Assembly (NCBI GenBank): GCA_011799875.1 | Contig: CM022298.1 | Location: forward strand, 57,439,015 to 57,503,014 | Length of the DNA: 64,000 nt | Direction of reading: 5' to 3' | From: Thinopyrum elongatum | Taxonomy: Eukaryota; Streptophyta; Magnoliopsida; Poales; Poaceae | Part shown: one piece after another, positions 37,471 to 47,322 of the stretch | How positions within the stretch are numbered: position 1 is the stretch's first letter | How the letters are laid out: the number at the start of each line of letters is the position of its first letter | The notes under the pieces: model-generated | What the model saw: only the letters and a program-made list of their open reading frames with translations | Database searches by the model: none | What the model was told of the DNA's origin: nothing | Program-made: the position numbers and the translations under genes

Positions 37471-40188
37471 CCAGCGCCCCCCCCCCCCTCGTCGTGGCCC
37501 CGACTGGCCGCGTCCAGTTCGGGCGCCCCGCAGCGCCCCAGCGCCCGCTCGCCCGCGCGCCCGTGCACGCTGTGGCCAGGGCCACTGACCACTGGGCCAG
37601 TGCCCCCCTGGCCCAATGACATGTGGGGTCCGGTCCCACCGAACGTTTTAGAAAAAGAAAAATAAATAAATAAAAAAATAATTGATAAAAACAATTAATT
37701 AATTAATCCTAATTAGGTTAATCTAATTAACTAATTAGTGTTAATTAAATAGTAATTAGTAATTAACTTAATTAACCGCTGACATCAGCATGAGGTCATG
37801 CTGATGTCATCATCAGCACAGTTTCGGATAATGTTGAATTAAATAATTAATTAAATTCCAGAAATTAATAAAAACTTTAGAAAATCATATTAAATAAACC
37901 GTAACTCCGATGAAAATAATTTATATATGAAACTTGCTCAGAATTTCGATACGAACCCGAATACGTCCTTCGTATTCCCGTCAGACGCCCGCAGCTATAA
38001 GAACATTGAACTTTTAGACCGATTTCAGTAAATGAATAGTGCCCAACTTTAATTAAATAAATCCGAATAAATTCCTAAATTAACTAAATCATTTAGTTAG
38101 GCAGTAGAACACCCCGGCATATCATTTAGACATGTCATACATGTTGTTTGCATTATTGCCGTGAATTTATTGTTTCTCTCCCCCTCCTTCTCTCTCTCTC
38201 GATAGACGCTGAGACCGACGGCGCTGCACCTGGATACGACTACACTACCGACGAGCAGCCCGTTGACGACCTTCCCCTCTTGCCAGAGCAACCAGGCAAG
38301 CCCCCCCCTTGAGCATTCCAGATATCGCCCATTCTATTCTCCTGCTTGCATTAGATTTTGCTACTGTTAATGTATGCTCCTATTCTGATGCATAGCCTGC
38401 TGTTGTAACCTGTTCATTGCTACCTTACCTGCCTATGATAAACTGTTTAGTATAGGTTGGTGATGAACCATCAGTGACCCCACCACCTTATCCTTGATGC
38501 CCCTGCTTGATCATCGACGACTCGATCAATGTGATCGTCGACCAGAGACCGACACCTCACTTCACACCCCCCTTAGTTGTACGACTCTGCGTAGTAACTA
38601 CCGAGTGCCGAGGGTGATACCTCGTAACGCACTCCTGATGAATACTCTGCAGTGTAGCTGTTCGGTCGTGGTCATCGAGGGTGATTCCTCCTTCTCCACT
38701 TCCGACACGACTCTGTCGTGCAACCCTCAGTGTGAACCTCGAGGGTGATACCTCATACGTTCGCCCTGATGATTTCGTAGAGTGGAATCCGCTGAGGGTG
38801 ATTCCTCGGGTTTCTCCCTTGATGTTATGACCACACGATTACTTGACCTCTGTTACAGGCGGGTCCACCCTGGTGGGTACCCGCTGGGGATCTATGATTT
38901 CGGGTGTGCCGGAAGGGCACTCGAGTGTGACATTGTGGCGGAGCATCAGAGACTCTGATTGTCTCCGCTTGATACTAATTGAGCCTATTGGATTTGGGTG
39001 TGTGATCTGAGTGGGTCGACGTGCCCTATACGCACTACCACCACGCGGGATAATGGTTATGGGGCCCTCTGCGATGTACGTTTCGCCGAAAGCTTATCAG
39101 ACGTCACGATTCACCGTGCGGGCTGATCGTCGGGATTGGGCTGGATACTTCACTGGCGAGTTCAGTGTCGCGCCTGCACCCCGGCCAGCCACGCAACGCG
39201 CAGGGTGCCCAAGGCGATGGCCCGAGACCCCTGGGTGCATAGGTTAGTCCGGCGTGCTGACCTCTCTGCTGAGCCTAGGTAGAGCGCTGCTTCGTGTTGA
39301 TCTTCCGAGGACGGGCATTACCCAGCAAGTATGTCCGGCCAGAGTTGATCGAGCGTGTTGGGTAACAGTAGTGCACCCCTGCAGGGATGAATCTTCTATC
39401 GATAGCCGGTCCTACGGTAAAGGACGCTCAGTTTGTGTATCCCGATCTACTACTTAAACTGGATACTTGTTACTTAATTGAAGCTTCGGGATTACTTTCT
39501 CGCTGGGAGTCGAGGAAGGATCTTTGAGCTGTACTTCAACATGTTTGTTAAATAAAATGCTATTCTACTCTCTTCTACTGCTGCAAGATGATGGCTTTGA
39601 GAAGATGTTTGAAGATGCTAGTCTTCGATAGGACTAGGCCTTTCTCTCTATTCTGGCATTTCTGCAGCCCAGTCCACATGTACAGCCTTTTCTCCATTGA
39701 TAATGTTGCATATGTAGTATAGATCCTTGCTTGCTGAGTACTTCGGATGAGTACTCACGGTTGCTTTATTTTCTCTTTTCCCCCATATACCCCACCTTGA
39801 TGATACACCAGACGATGGAGTCCAGGAGCCAGACGCCACCACCGGAGCCTACTACCAGGCGGGTCCAGAGGGCACGTACTACTGGATCGAGCCAGCTGAC
39901 CAGGAGTAGGATCGGAGGCTCCCAGGCAGGAGGCCAACGCCTTTCGATCTAGTGTCGCTGTTTGTGCTAGCCTTCTTAAGGCAGAACTTGTCTAACTATG
40001 TCTGTACCCAGATATTATTTGTATGACTGACTTATGTATTCGGATCTTCGGATCCCTGGTCTGTAATATTGTGGACCTCCATTTATTTGTGTTTAGAGTT
40101 GTGTTGTGATATCTTTCCGTGAGTCCCTGGGCTTGATCGTACACGTTTGCGTGTATGACTAGTGTACGATTGAACCGGGGGCGTCACA
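37471..40188 (+). mobile_element. 5'-truncated Gypsy LTR fragment ending at the TGGAG duplication
   Basis: Begins abruptly inside the C-rich LTR centre, directly against the end of the previous LTR, and ends GGGGGCGTCACA followed by TGGAG. It contains a fourth GAGGGTGAT motif (about 38794) in an insertion of about 55 bp that is absent from 9714-13626. About 37860-38100 differs from 11360-11600 at roughly one base in ten by eye, while 39011-40188 is nearly identical to 12449-13626, so divergence is patchy. Confidence 0.85.
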
Positions 40189-40193
40189 TGGAG
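40189..40193. repeat. Target-site duplication TGGAG (right copy)
   Basis: Pairs with 9709-9713. GGTGCCAGAATC after it continues the Copia 3' LTR. Confidence 0.92.
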
Positions 40194-40665
40194 GGTGCCA
40201 GAATCATTCTGGAAACTTCTGGGAATTTTCCGGAATGAAAACCGGAAATGTTCCGGAGTTGCCGGAACCGCTTCAGATGCTTTTCGCAGATGAAAATCAC
40301 TAATCCGGAATTGTTTCGGAACGCATTGAAAGTTATTTTAGTGGGTACTGGAAATGTTCTAAGCCCACATAAATATTTTCAATTCGAACGGACGCTGAAA
40401 AATGTTTTTGTGAATAGTGAAAGTGCTTTTTGGATTACTTTTTGGAAAGCCATTATTTTGGGCTTTGTCCCAAGATATTTTTGGGGATGACATGGAAGGA
40501 TAAGGCCCCTTTTGAAGGGGCCCTACTAGGAGTGGCTAGCCAAATAGGGGCTCCTACATGGAGCCCCCACTTGTCCCTTGGTTTCACTTTTGGGTCCATG
40601 GGAAGGACTCCTTTTCATGTGGGTTTTGGGTTTTCTTGTAAAACCACCCTACCCCTAGGGTTTCC

Positions 40666-40672
40666 TATAAAA
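40666..40672 (+). promoter_or_regulatory. Copia LTR TATA box
   Basis: TATAAAA in TTTCCTATAAAAGGAGGTGG. It is the plant-type promoter of the Copia LTR; transcription would start some 30 bp downstream. Confidence 0.7.
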
Positions 40673-40819
40673 GGAGGTGGAGAGGAGCTCTCCACAGTCA
40701 TCCCTTACTCTCATACACATGCCATGATGTTATCTGGCTTCTCTCTCCCTCCCATGAAAAGAGTTTCATAGAGCCGAAAGGCTGTCTGGGTTCCGGCAGG
40801 AACTAGTTCTGGACGGCGA

Positions 40820-40824
40820 AGCCC
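40820..40824. repeat. Target-site duplication AGCCC (left copy)
   Basis: Matches 48963-48967 and brackets the pol-less LTR element. Confidence 0.92.
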
Positions 40825-42462
40825 TTATATGTCTCCAACGTATCTATAATTTATGAAGTATTCATGCTGTTATATTATCATTCTTGGATGCTTTACAATC
40901 ATTTTATAGCAACTTTATATCATTTTTTTGGGACTAACCTATTGACCTAGTGCCCAGTGCCAGTTGCTGTTTTTGCTTGTTTTTTACATCGCAGGAAATC
41001 AATATCAAACGGAGTCCAAACACCGTGAAACTTTTTGTGGATTTTTTATGGACCAGAAGACATCCAATGGGCTAGAGCAGCACCTGGGGGTGCCCCTAGG
41101 GGGGCACAACCCACCAGGGGGCGCCTGGGGGCCCAGGGGCGCCCAGGTGGGTTGTGCCCACCTTAGTGGCCTCCCGCACCCCCTCTTCGCCCTATAAATC
41201 ATCAAATATTCCAAAAAACCTCAGGGTAGCCCTAGATCAGAAGTTCTGCCGCCGCAAGCCTCTGTAGCCACAAAAAACCAATCTAGACCCCGTTCCGGCA
41301 CACTGCCGGAGGGGGAAATCATCACCGATGGCCATCTTCATCATCCCGGTGGCCACCATGATGAGGAGGGAGTAGTCCACTCTTGGGGCTGAGGGTTTGT
41401 ACCAATAGCTATGTGTTTAATCTCTCTCTCTCGTGTTCTTGAGATGGCACGATCTTGATGTATCCCATGCTTTGTTAATATAGTTGGATCATATGGTGTT
41501 TTTCCCTCTCTACCTTGTTGTGATGAATTGAGTTTTCCCTTTGAGATTTCATTTTATTGGATTGAATACTTTTATGGATTTGAGAGCACTTGATCTATGT
41601 CTTGGCACTCAACTCGCGGATTCCCGAGGTGACATTGGGGTAATCTCTGTATAGGGGTTGATGCACGTTCTTGTCTTTGTTTCTCCGGCAAAAATATTTG
41701 GGCACTCTTTGAGGTTCTTTGTGTTGGATCGAGTATTATGAATCTGAAATTGTTTGATGCATATCGCATAATCAACTCACGGATACTCGTGGTGACATTG
41801 GAGTATCTAGGTGACATTAGAGTTGGTTGATGTGTATCATATGGTGTTATTTTAGTACGACCTCTTGGTTAGATTGATCGGAAAGAATAGCTTGGTGTTA
41901 TTTTAGTACGAACTCTAGGATAGATTGATCGGAAAGAACAGCTTTGAGGTGGTTTCATACCCTACAAACAATTTCTTCTTATGTTCTCCGCTAGATAAGA
42001 ACTTTGGAGTGATTCTTCATCGCACGTTAAGGGAAGCTTATATGATCCAATTAGATTAGCTTTGTTCAGAGATTGCACTAGTGAAAGTACGGACCCTAGG
42101 CCTCATTTTCAAGCATTGCAATACCGTTTGTGCTCAATTTTGTCACTTGCTACCTTGCTGTTTTTATTTATTTAGATTATAAAAATATATTTCTACCATC
42201 CATATTACACTTTTATCACCATCTCTTCGCCGAACTAGTGCACCTATACAATTTGCCACTGTATTGGGTGTGTTGGGGACACAAGAGATTTCTTGTATTT
42301 GGTTGCAGGGTTGTTTGAGAGAGACCATCTTCATCCTATGCCTCCCATGGATTGATAAACCTTAGGTCATCCACTTGAGAGAAAATTGCTACTGTCCTAC
42401 AAAACTCTGCGCTTGGAGGCCCAACACGAGTCTACAAGAATAAAGTTGCGTAGTAGACATCA
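40825..42462 (+). mobile_element. 5' LTR of the pol-less (non-autonomous) LTR element
   Basis: Starts TTATATGTCTCCAACG (the other LTR has TGATATG) and ends GTAGACATCA. It is 1638 bp against 1640 bp for the 3' LTR. Over the first 97 bp I count five differences, so the insertion is moderately old. TATAAAT at 41193-41199 lies just after a GC palindrome. The LTR end is followed by an Asp-tRNA type primer site, as in many grass Gypsy elements. Confidence 0.93.
41102..41159. repeat. GC-rich palindrome upstream of the LTR TATA box
   Basis: 28-bp arms (41102-41129 and 41132-41159), 25 of 28 positions paired, with a 2-nt loop. Equivalent palindromes lie in all the related LTRs of this window. Confidence 0.85.
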
Positions 42463-42472
42463 AGCTCTTTTC

Positions 42473-42489
42473 TGGAGCCGTTACCGGGG
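42473..42489 (+). promoter_or_regulatory. Primer binding site, mutated, tRNA-Asp type
   Basis: TGGAGCCGTTACCGGGG differs by two bases from TGGCGCCGTTGCCGGGG, the complement of plant tRNA-Asp 3' ends and the form present at 52602. Confidence 0.8.
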
Positions 42490-42534
42490 AGGTTAGGTAA
42501 GCGGCACTCACGCCCCGTCAACGAAGCTCTTTTA

Positions 42535-42551
42535 TGACGCCGTTGCCGGGG
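42535..42551 (+). promoter_or_regulatory. Second, downstream primer-site copy
   Basis: AAGCTCTTTTATGACGCCGTTGCCGGGG repeats the LTR-PBS junction about 62 bp downstream. The 17-bp core TGACGCCGTTGCCGGGG is closer to the consensus than the first site. Confidence 0.75.
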
Positions 42552-42651
42552 AGGTGAGTGCTTGAAGGTATATCTTTAGATCTTGCAATTGAATCTTTTA
42601 GTTTCTTGTTTTATCACTAGTTTGGTTTATAAAAGAAAACTACATAAAAAA

Positions 42652-43287
42652 ATGGAATTGAGGTTGCATCATATTATTAATCATCTTTATAATATCTTTC
42701 TTGAAAATGATGGATCAGAAAATTATGCTCAATTGTTAGAAGAAGAAGTCAATAAAATGTTTGGCACAAAATATTTGAATGATGAGCATGATTGCAATGT
42801 TGTTAGTATGAATTCCTCGAATATCCAAAATGCTAATGATTATTGCACTAGTCATGAGAAAAATGTCTCCTATAAGAATGTCAATTTTTGTGGAGTGAAT
42901 TGGGAGTGCAATTGCACACCAAAAAGGGAAGATAGATTTTGTAAGAGGCATAAATATTTAGAAACGAAAAAATTGCAAGAGAGGCTAGATGATTGTGCTG
43001 AAAGATTTTTTTTTCACCATCCTTGGGAACTTTGCAATGAACATGGTCATTTAAATCTCCAATGCAAATTCTTTCATGATCAAATCGTGTCCAAAAATTG
43101 TGATAACTTGATTACCCTTGAGCATCCTAAAGAGCTTAGTCTTCTTTTGGGGTATGAAGAAATGAAACGTATAACTAAGGGTATTCCAAAATTTAATCTC
43201 GAGAGATTTCTTGATTTTGATCTAGAGGAAATTTATATGTTTTGTGTGGTAAATTGCATTGAGAATCCTTATATTGCCAACTATTAA
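42652..43287 (+). CDS. Unknown ORF of the pol-less element, 5' part (211 aa)
   Basis: I start at ATG 42652 because the relative at 52718 begins at the matching codon (M-x-L-R-L-x-H). There is no gag, protease or polymerase motif. Residues 1-63 are shared with the ORF at 52718. The rest holds two Cys/His clusters, C80-x5-C86-x-C88-x8-C97-x2-H100 and C128-x2-H131-x-H133-x4-C138-x3-H142, that could bind metal. The frame ends at TAA 43285-43287, while the next frame is open from about 43284, so a one-base shift probably split a single protein. The function is unknown. Such an element would depend on enzymes from an autonomous Gypsy relative. Confidence 0.6.
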   Translation: MELRLHHIINHLYNIFLENDGSENYAQLLEEEVNKMFGTKYLNDEHDCNVVSMNSSNIQNANDYCTSHEKNVSYKNVNFCGVNWECNCTPKREDRFCKRHKYLETKKLQERLDDCAERFFFHHPWELCNEHGHLNLQCKFFHDQIVSKNCDNLITLEHPKELSLLLGYEEMKRITKGIPKFNLERFLDFDLEEIYMFCVVNCIENPYIANY

Positions 43288-44264
43288 AGACAAGAAAACA
43301 AATAGAATATGAAGAGAGTACTAATGAAAGGGAAAATATTTCCCAAAACCCTCCTAGTGTTTATTATGATGAATCAGGTAACGAGGAGGAGCTCCCTGTT
43401 CAACCAATCTCATCAATAAGAAGCTTGAAAAGATTTATTAAACCCACACATGATGTGGTGAAGAAGAAGAAAAGAAGAAAGAATAAAGGTAAAAAGGTAT
43501 CTCTCCCAAACGATGTTGCCTCTATTATTGTTGTGCCTCATGAAAATGAATCAAAATTAATTATGGAAGATGATATACTTGATGATGATTTTGTTATGCC
43601 TATTGCTTGTTGTGATGATTATGATTGGGAAGATAATGATACTTCTTATAATCTTGGAAATCTTTTTGGCACCAACTTGGGAAATTATGATGATAACAAT
43701 TGTTATACCGTTGGTGCTATTCATACTATTAATGATGAGGGTGATTATGCTTATGATATGCCAAGCCACAAGCTTGGGGATGCTATTTTTTATGAGAATG
43801 ACATGTTTGAGAATTTATTTGCTGCAATTAATGTTTGTCCCAAGCTTGGGGATGCTATGCTTAATGAAGATGATCTTTTTAGTCCACCTACTTTGAATGA
43901 TCAAATTTGCTATGATGATTGCATGCCTCCTATCTATGATGAGAACAAAGTTGCTACTTATGATGATTATTGTGCTGATACTTATGTTATAAAAAGTAGT
44001 GATGATTATATTTATAAAACTTGTCATAGTTATGATTACCCTTTTCCTGAACATTACTCTTTTAATGTGGGAACAATTTATAGTATTCGAGTTTCATATG
44101 ATACTCCCACCATTGTGAATGAGAAGAAATTTTCTTATGTGGAGAGTAATAAAATTTCTATGCTTGGGGATCATGAAAAGAATGTTTTATGTGATGGTTA
44201 TATTGATGAATCTATTCATTATGCTACTGAAAATTATTATGAGAGAGGAACTTATGATTCATGA
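43284..44264 (+). CDS. Unknown ORF of the pol-less element, 3' part (ATG at 43425, 279 aa)
   Basis: The frame is open from about 43284; the first ATG is 43425. A Lys/Arg-rich patch (KKKKRRKNKGKK, about residues 11-22) suggests nucleic-acid binding or a nuclear signal. The remainder is very acidic and rich in Asp, Tyr and Asn, with repeated blocks such as KLGDA followed by acidic residues and DDYC motifs. KLGDA is encoded at 43770 and 43842 by the same 14-mer that forms the polypurine tract at 47309. The C-terminal part (NEKKFSYVESNKISML) is conserved at 53350. It is probably the second half of the ORF that begins at 42652. Function unknown. Confidence 0.58.
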   Translation, partial: LKTRKQIEYEESTNERENISQNPPSVYYDESGNEEELPVQPISSIRSLKRFIKPTHDVVKKKKRRKNKGKKVSLPNDVASIIVVPHENESKLIMEDDILDDDFVMPIACCDDYDWEDNDTSYNLGNLFGTNLGNYDDNNCYTVGAIHTINDEGDYAYDMPSHKLGDAIFYENDMFENLFAAINVCPKLGDAMLNEDDLFSPPTLNDQICYDDCMPPIYDENKVATYDDYCADTYVIKSSDDYIYKTCHSYDYPFPEHYSFNVGTIYSIRVSYDTPTIVNEKKFSYVESNKISMLGDHEKNVLCDGYIDESIHYATENYYERGTYDS

Positions 44265-47200
44265 TGCTCATGTTATGTTTCAATCCTTATCTTTTATGCG
44301 AGCATCATTGAACTTATCATGCCTAGCTAAAAGGCATTAAAGAAAAGAGCTTGTTGGGAGACAACCCAACACTTTTACCTACTGTTTTTGTGTGTTCACA
44401 TGATTATGCTAATGTAGTAATCATGTTTTATTGCTTTTGTTTCAATAAAGTGCCAAGTAAAGCCTTTGGGATAGTGTGGATGATAGTTGACTTGAATCTG
44501 TGCAAAAACAGAAACTTTTGTGCTCAGTCCAGGAATTTTGAAAATTCACTGGAACGTTCTTTTGATCTGAATTTTTTTACAGGTGATATATGTACAAATT
44601 CTTTACGTTGCCCTAATGTTTCAGAATTTGTGGAGTAGCAGAAGTATGGTTGGAGTACATATTACTACAGACTGTTCTGTTTTTGACAGATTCTGTTTTC
44701 AATGCGTAGTTTGCTTGTTTTCTAGTTTCTATGGCTTATATTGCTTAATATAAATTGTGGAAATGATATGATACAGTAGGCATTGCATGTAAACAATTAT
44801 GAATCTTGTGTTTGACAGTACCAAAGTGAAATGGTTTGCTCTTTATCATACTAACCTATCTCACGAAGTTCTGTTAAGTTTTGGGTGATTGAAGTTTTCA
44901 AGTTTTGGGTGAGATGTCGATATGAGGAGAATAAGGAGTGACAAGACCCTAAGCATGGGTATGCCCAAGGCACCCCAAGTTAAATATCCAAGGAAGATCC
45001 AAGCAACTAAGCTTGGGGATGCCACGGAAGGCATCCCCTCTTTCGTCTTCAACATTATCGGTAACCTCACTTGGAGCTATATTTTCATTCCTCACATGAT
45101 ATGAGTTTTGCTTGGAGAGTCATTTTATTTTATTAGGATTTTCTTTCTGTTAGTTATAATAATGTTTTGCATCTTTTATTTCAATAAAAGTGGCAAGGAT
45201 AGCCATCACCATGCTTATTTTGCAAATATATGAGTTGCTGTTTCAAAACAGAAAGTTTCTCGCTGTTGCAATAATTATCCAGAAAATTCAGAATGTGATA
45301 AAATGTTGAAACTTTCTGCACAATAAGATCTGATAAATATTCTACAGTTTGGTAAATTTTCATAATTTTTGGAGTTTAAGAAGTATTGATACTGTTGCAT
45401 TCTTTACAGACTATGCTGTTTTGGCAGATTCCTGTTATGTTTGCATTGTTTGCATATGTTTGCTTGTTTAATGATTCTATTTGAGGATAGGAGTATTAAA
45501 TATGCAGAGGCATTTAGTATGCAATGTGGAATAATAATTTTAGTTATTTTCTACAGTAGAGAATGGTAGCGTTTTTGCATTGGTTTATACTAACTTATCT
45601 CACGAGTTCTTGTTGAGTTTTGTGTGGATGAAGTTTTTAAGATTTAGGGAAACCGTGATATTAAAGGAATTAAGGAGACACAAAAGCTCAAGCTTGGGGA
45701 TGCCCAAGGCATCCTAATATAATATTTCTAGAAGTCTCAAGCATCTAAGCTTGGGGATGCCCCGGTAGGCATCCCAACTTTCTTCATCAACAATTATCGG
45801 TTAGTATCGGTTGAGCCTAAGTTTTTGCTTCTTCACATGAGTTGTGCTATTCTTGGAATGTCATTTTGTTTTGTTTTGCTTGCTGTTTTAATAAAATACT
45901 TAGATCTGAAAGTTTTTAAATAAGAGAGAGTCCACAATTAGCTACCTATTTACTTAACTACTCGCTTGATCTTCACTTATATCTTTTTGGAGTAGCTTGT
46001 CATTTACTCTTGTGCTTCACTTATATACTATGAGTAAATTGTTGAATGAATTGAATATCATGAAGTTGAAATTATATGTTCATATCATGCCTAGTGGTAG
46101 CTTCACATTGGGTTTAGAAAGTGAAATCTTTTGAGGCTTGACAATCACAATATTGGTCATACAAGCAGTTCATGAATGATTAGTAGAAGGAAGAGAACTT
46201 TCACATGCAAATACACTATCTTGGAAATCTTTTGTGATCGTGAGCCCCCATCAAAATATTATATGCCAAAATTGTTGACATTGGACAAGGAAGACAACGT
46301 AATGATTTATGTTTGTTCATATTCAAATAGAAGTTATATTGTCATAGATCCTTCAACATGTGGTGCTTGCCCCCCATCTTTGCTAGCCAAAAATTCCGCA
46401 CTAAGTAGAGATACTACTTGTGCATCCAAAAACCCTTAAACCCAAATCTTATTTTCAAGAGTCCTCCATACCTACCTATGGATTGAGTAAGATCCTTCAA
46501 GTAAGTTGTCATCGGTGCAATAAGGCAATGAAAATTGCTTCTAAAAGTGTAAGATCATTTAGTGTAAGAGAAAATTGAGCGTTGTACGAACTTGTGATGG
46601 TAAAGAAATAAAAGTGACAGACTGCATAATAAAGGTTGCCATCACAAGGGGCAATATAACATGACATTCTTTTGCACTAAGGGGTTGAGCATACAAACAA
46701 ATAAGCGCATGGCAACCTCTGCTTCCCTCTGCAAAGGGCCTATCTTTTACTTTTATGTATTTACTTTTTTGCAAGAATCAAAGTTTTTCTCTCTATTCCT
46801 TTTTATTTTTCTCCTTTGGCAAGCATCACGTGGTGAGGAAAGATCTAGGCACATATGTCCAGTTGGATATGGGTGGCAAGAGTTATTATTGTTGACATCA
46901 CCCTTGAGGTGAATACATTGGGAGGCAAAATAACAAGCCCCTATCTGTCTATGTTTCCCGTTGAAACGTTTTGCTCATGTGTATGCGGTGAGTGTTAGCA
47001 ATCATACAAGACTATATGATGGTTGAGTATGCGGAGCTCTTACTTAGACTCTGTTGAATAAGTTGAATTGCAATTGTTTGGTGATTGAGAATATAGGTTG
47101 TTGAGTTTCAAGAGAATTCATTGTTTGAACCTTAACATGTGAATTGGTTGCTACTTTAACATGATGAGTTTTATGAGAAAGAGTTGCTGTTATGATGGTA

Positions 47201-47308
47201 GGAAAAGTGATTGAAATTACTATTGACCAGACTTATGCACTTTGCTAGCATTCACACTTCATAAATTATTTCTTTTATCATTCACCTACTCGAGGACGAG
47301 TAGGAATT
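44265..47308 (+). other. Non-coding internal region of the pol-less element with diverged tandem repeats and hairpins
   Basis: No pol. Two diverged units of about 700-750 bp (about 44420-45165 and 45175-45900) each run from a TTTCAATAAA(A)GTG-like start, through TACTAAC(C/T)TATCTCACGA, to hairpins built on GGGGATGCC/GGCATCCCC. The stem at 45015-45023/45030-45038 is perfect (9 bp, 6-nt loop), with shorter ones at 45698-45714 and 45754-45775. The last 1.4 kb is AT-rich with no recognisable signal. Confidence 0.7.
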
Positions 47309-47322
47309 AAGCTTGGGGATGC
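47309..47322 (+). promoter_or_regulatory. Polypurine tract of the pol-less element
   Basis: AAGCTTGGGGATGC directly abuts the 3' LTR start at 47323. The same 14-mer is present, in reverse complement, at the LTR edge at 55107-55120. Confidence 0.85.

Larger units (their letters stand above)
40194..40824 (+). mobile_element. Copia 3' LTR, part 2 of 3
   Basis: Contains CCGG-rich text (TTCCGGAATGAAAACCGGAA), a TATA box and the expected transcription start area. It breaks at 40824 and resumes at 48968. Joining GGACGGCGAAGCCC to TGCCGGATAGATG restores continuous LTR text. Confidence 0.85.

Noticed and set aside
40464..40800. A host gene promoter from the TATAAAA near 40666
   Set aside because: The flanking text is continuous with the Copia 3' LTR on both sides of the insertions, so this is the LTR promoter.
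43557..44054. Minus-strand Ile-rich frames opposite the acidic ORF
   Set aside because: Mirror images of Asp/Asn/Tyr-rich codons on the plus strand; no independent support.
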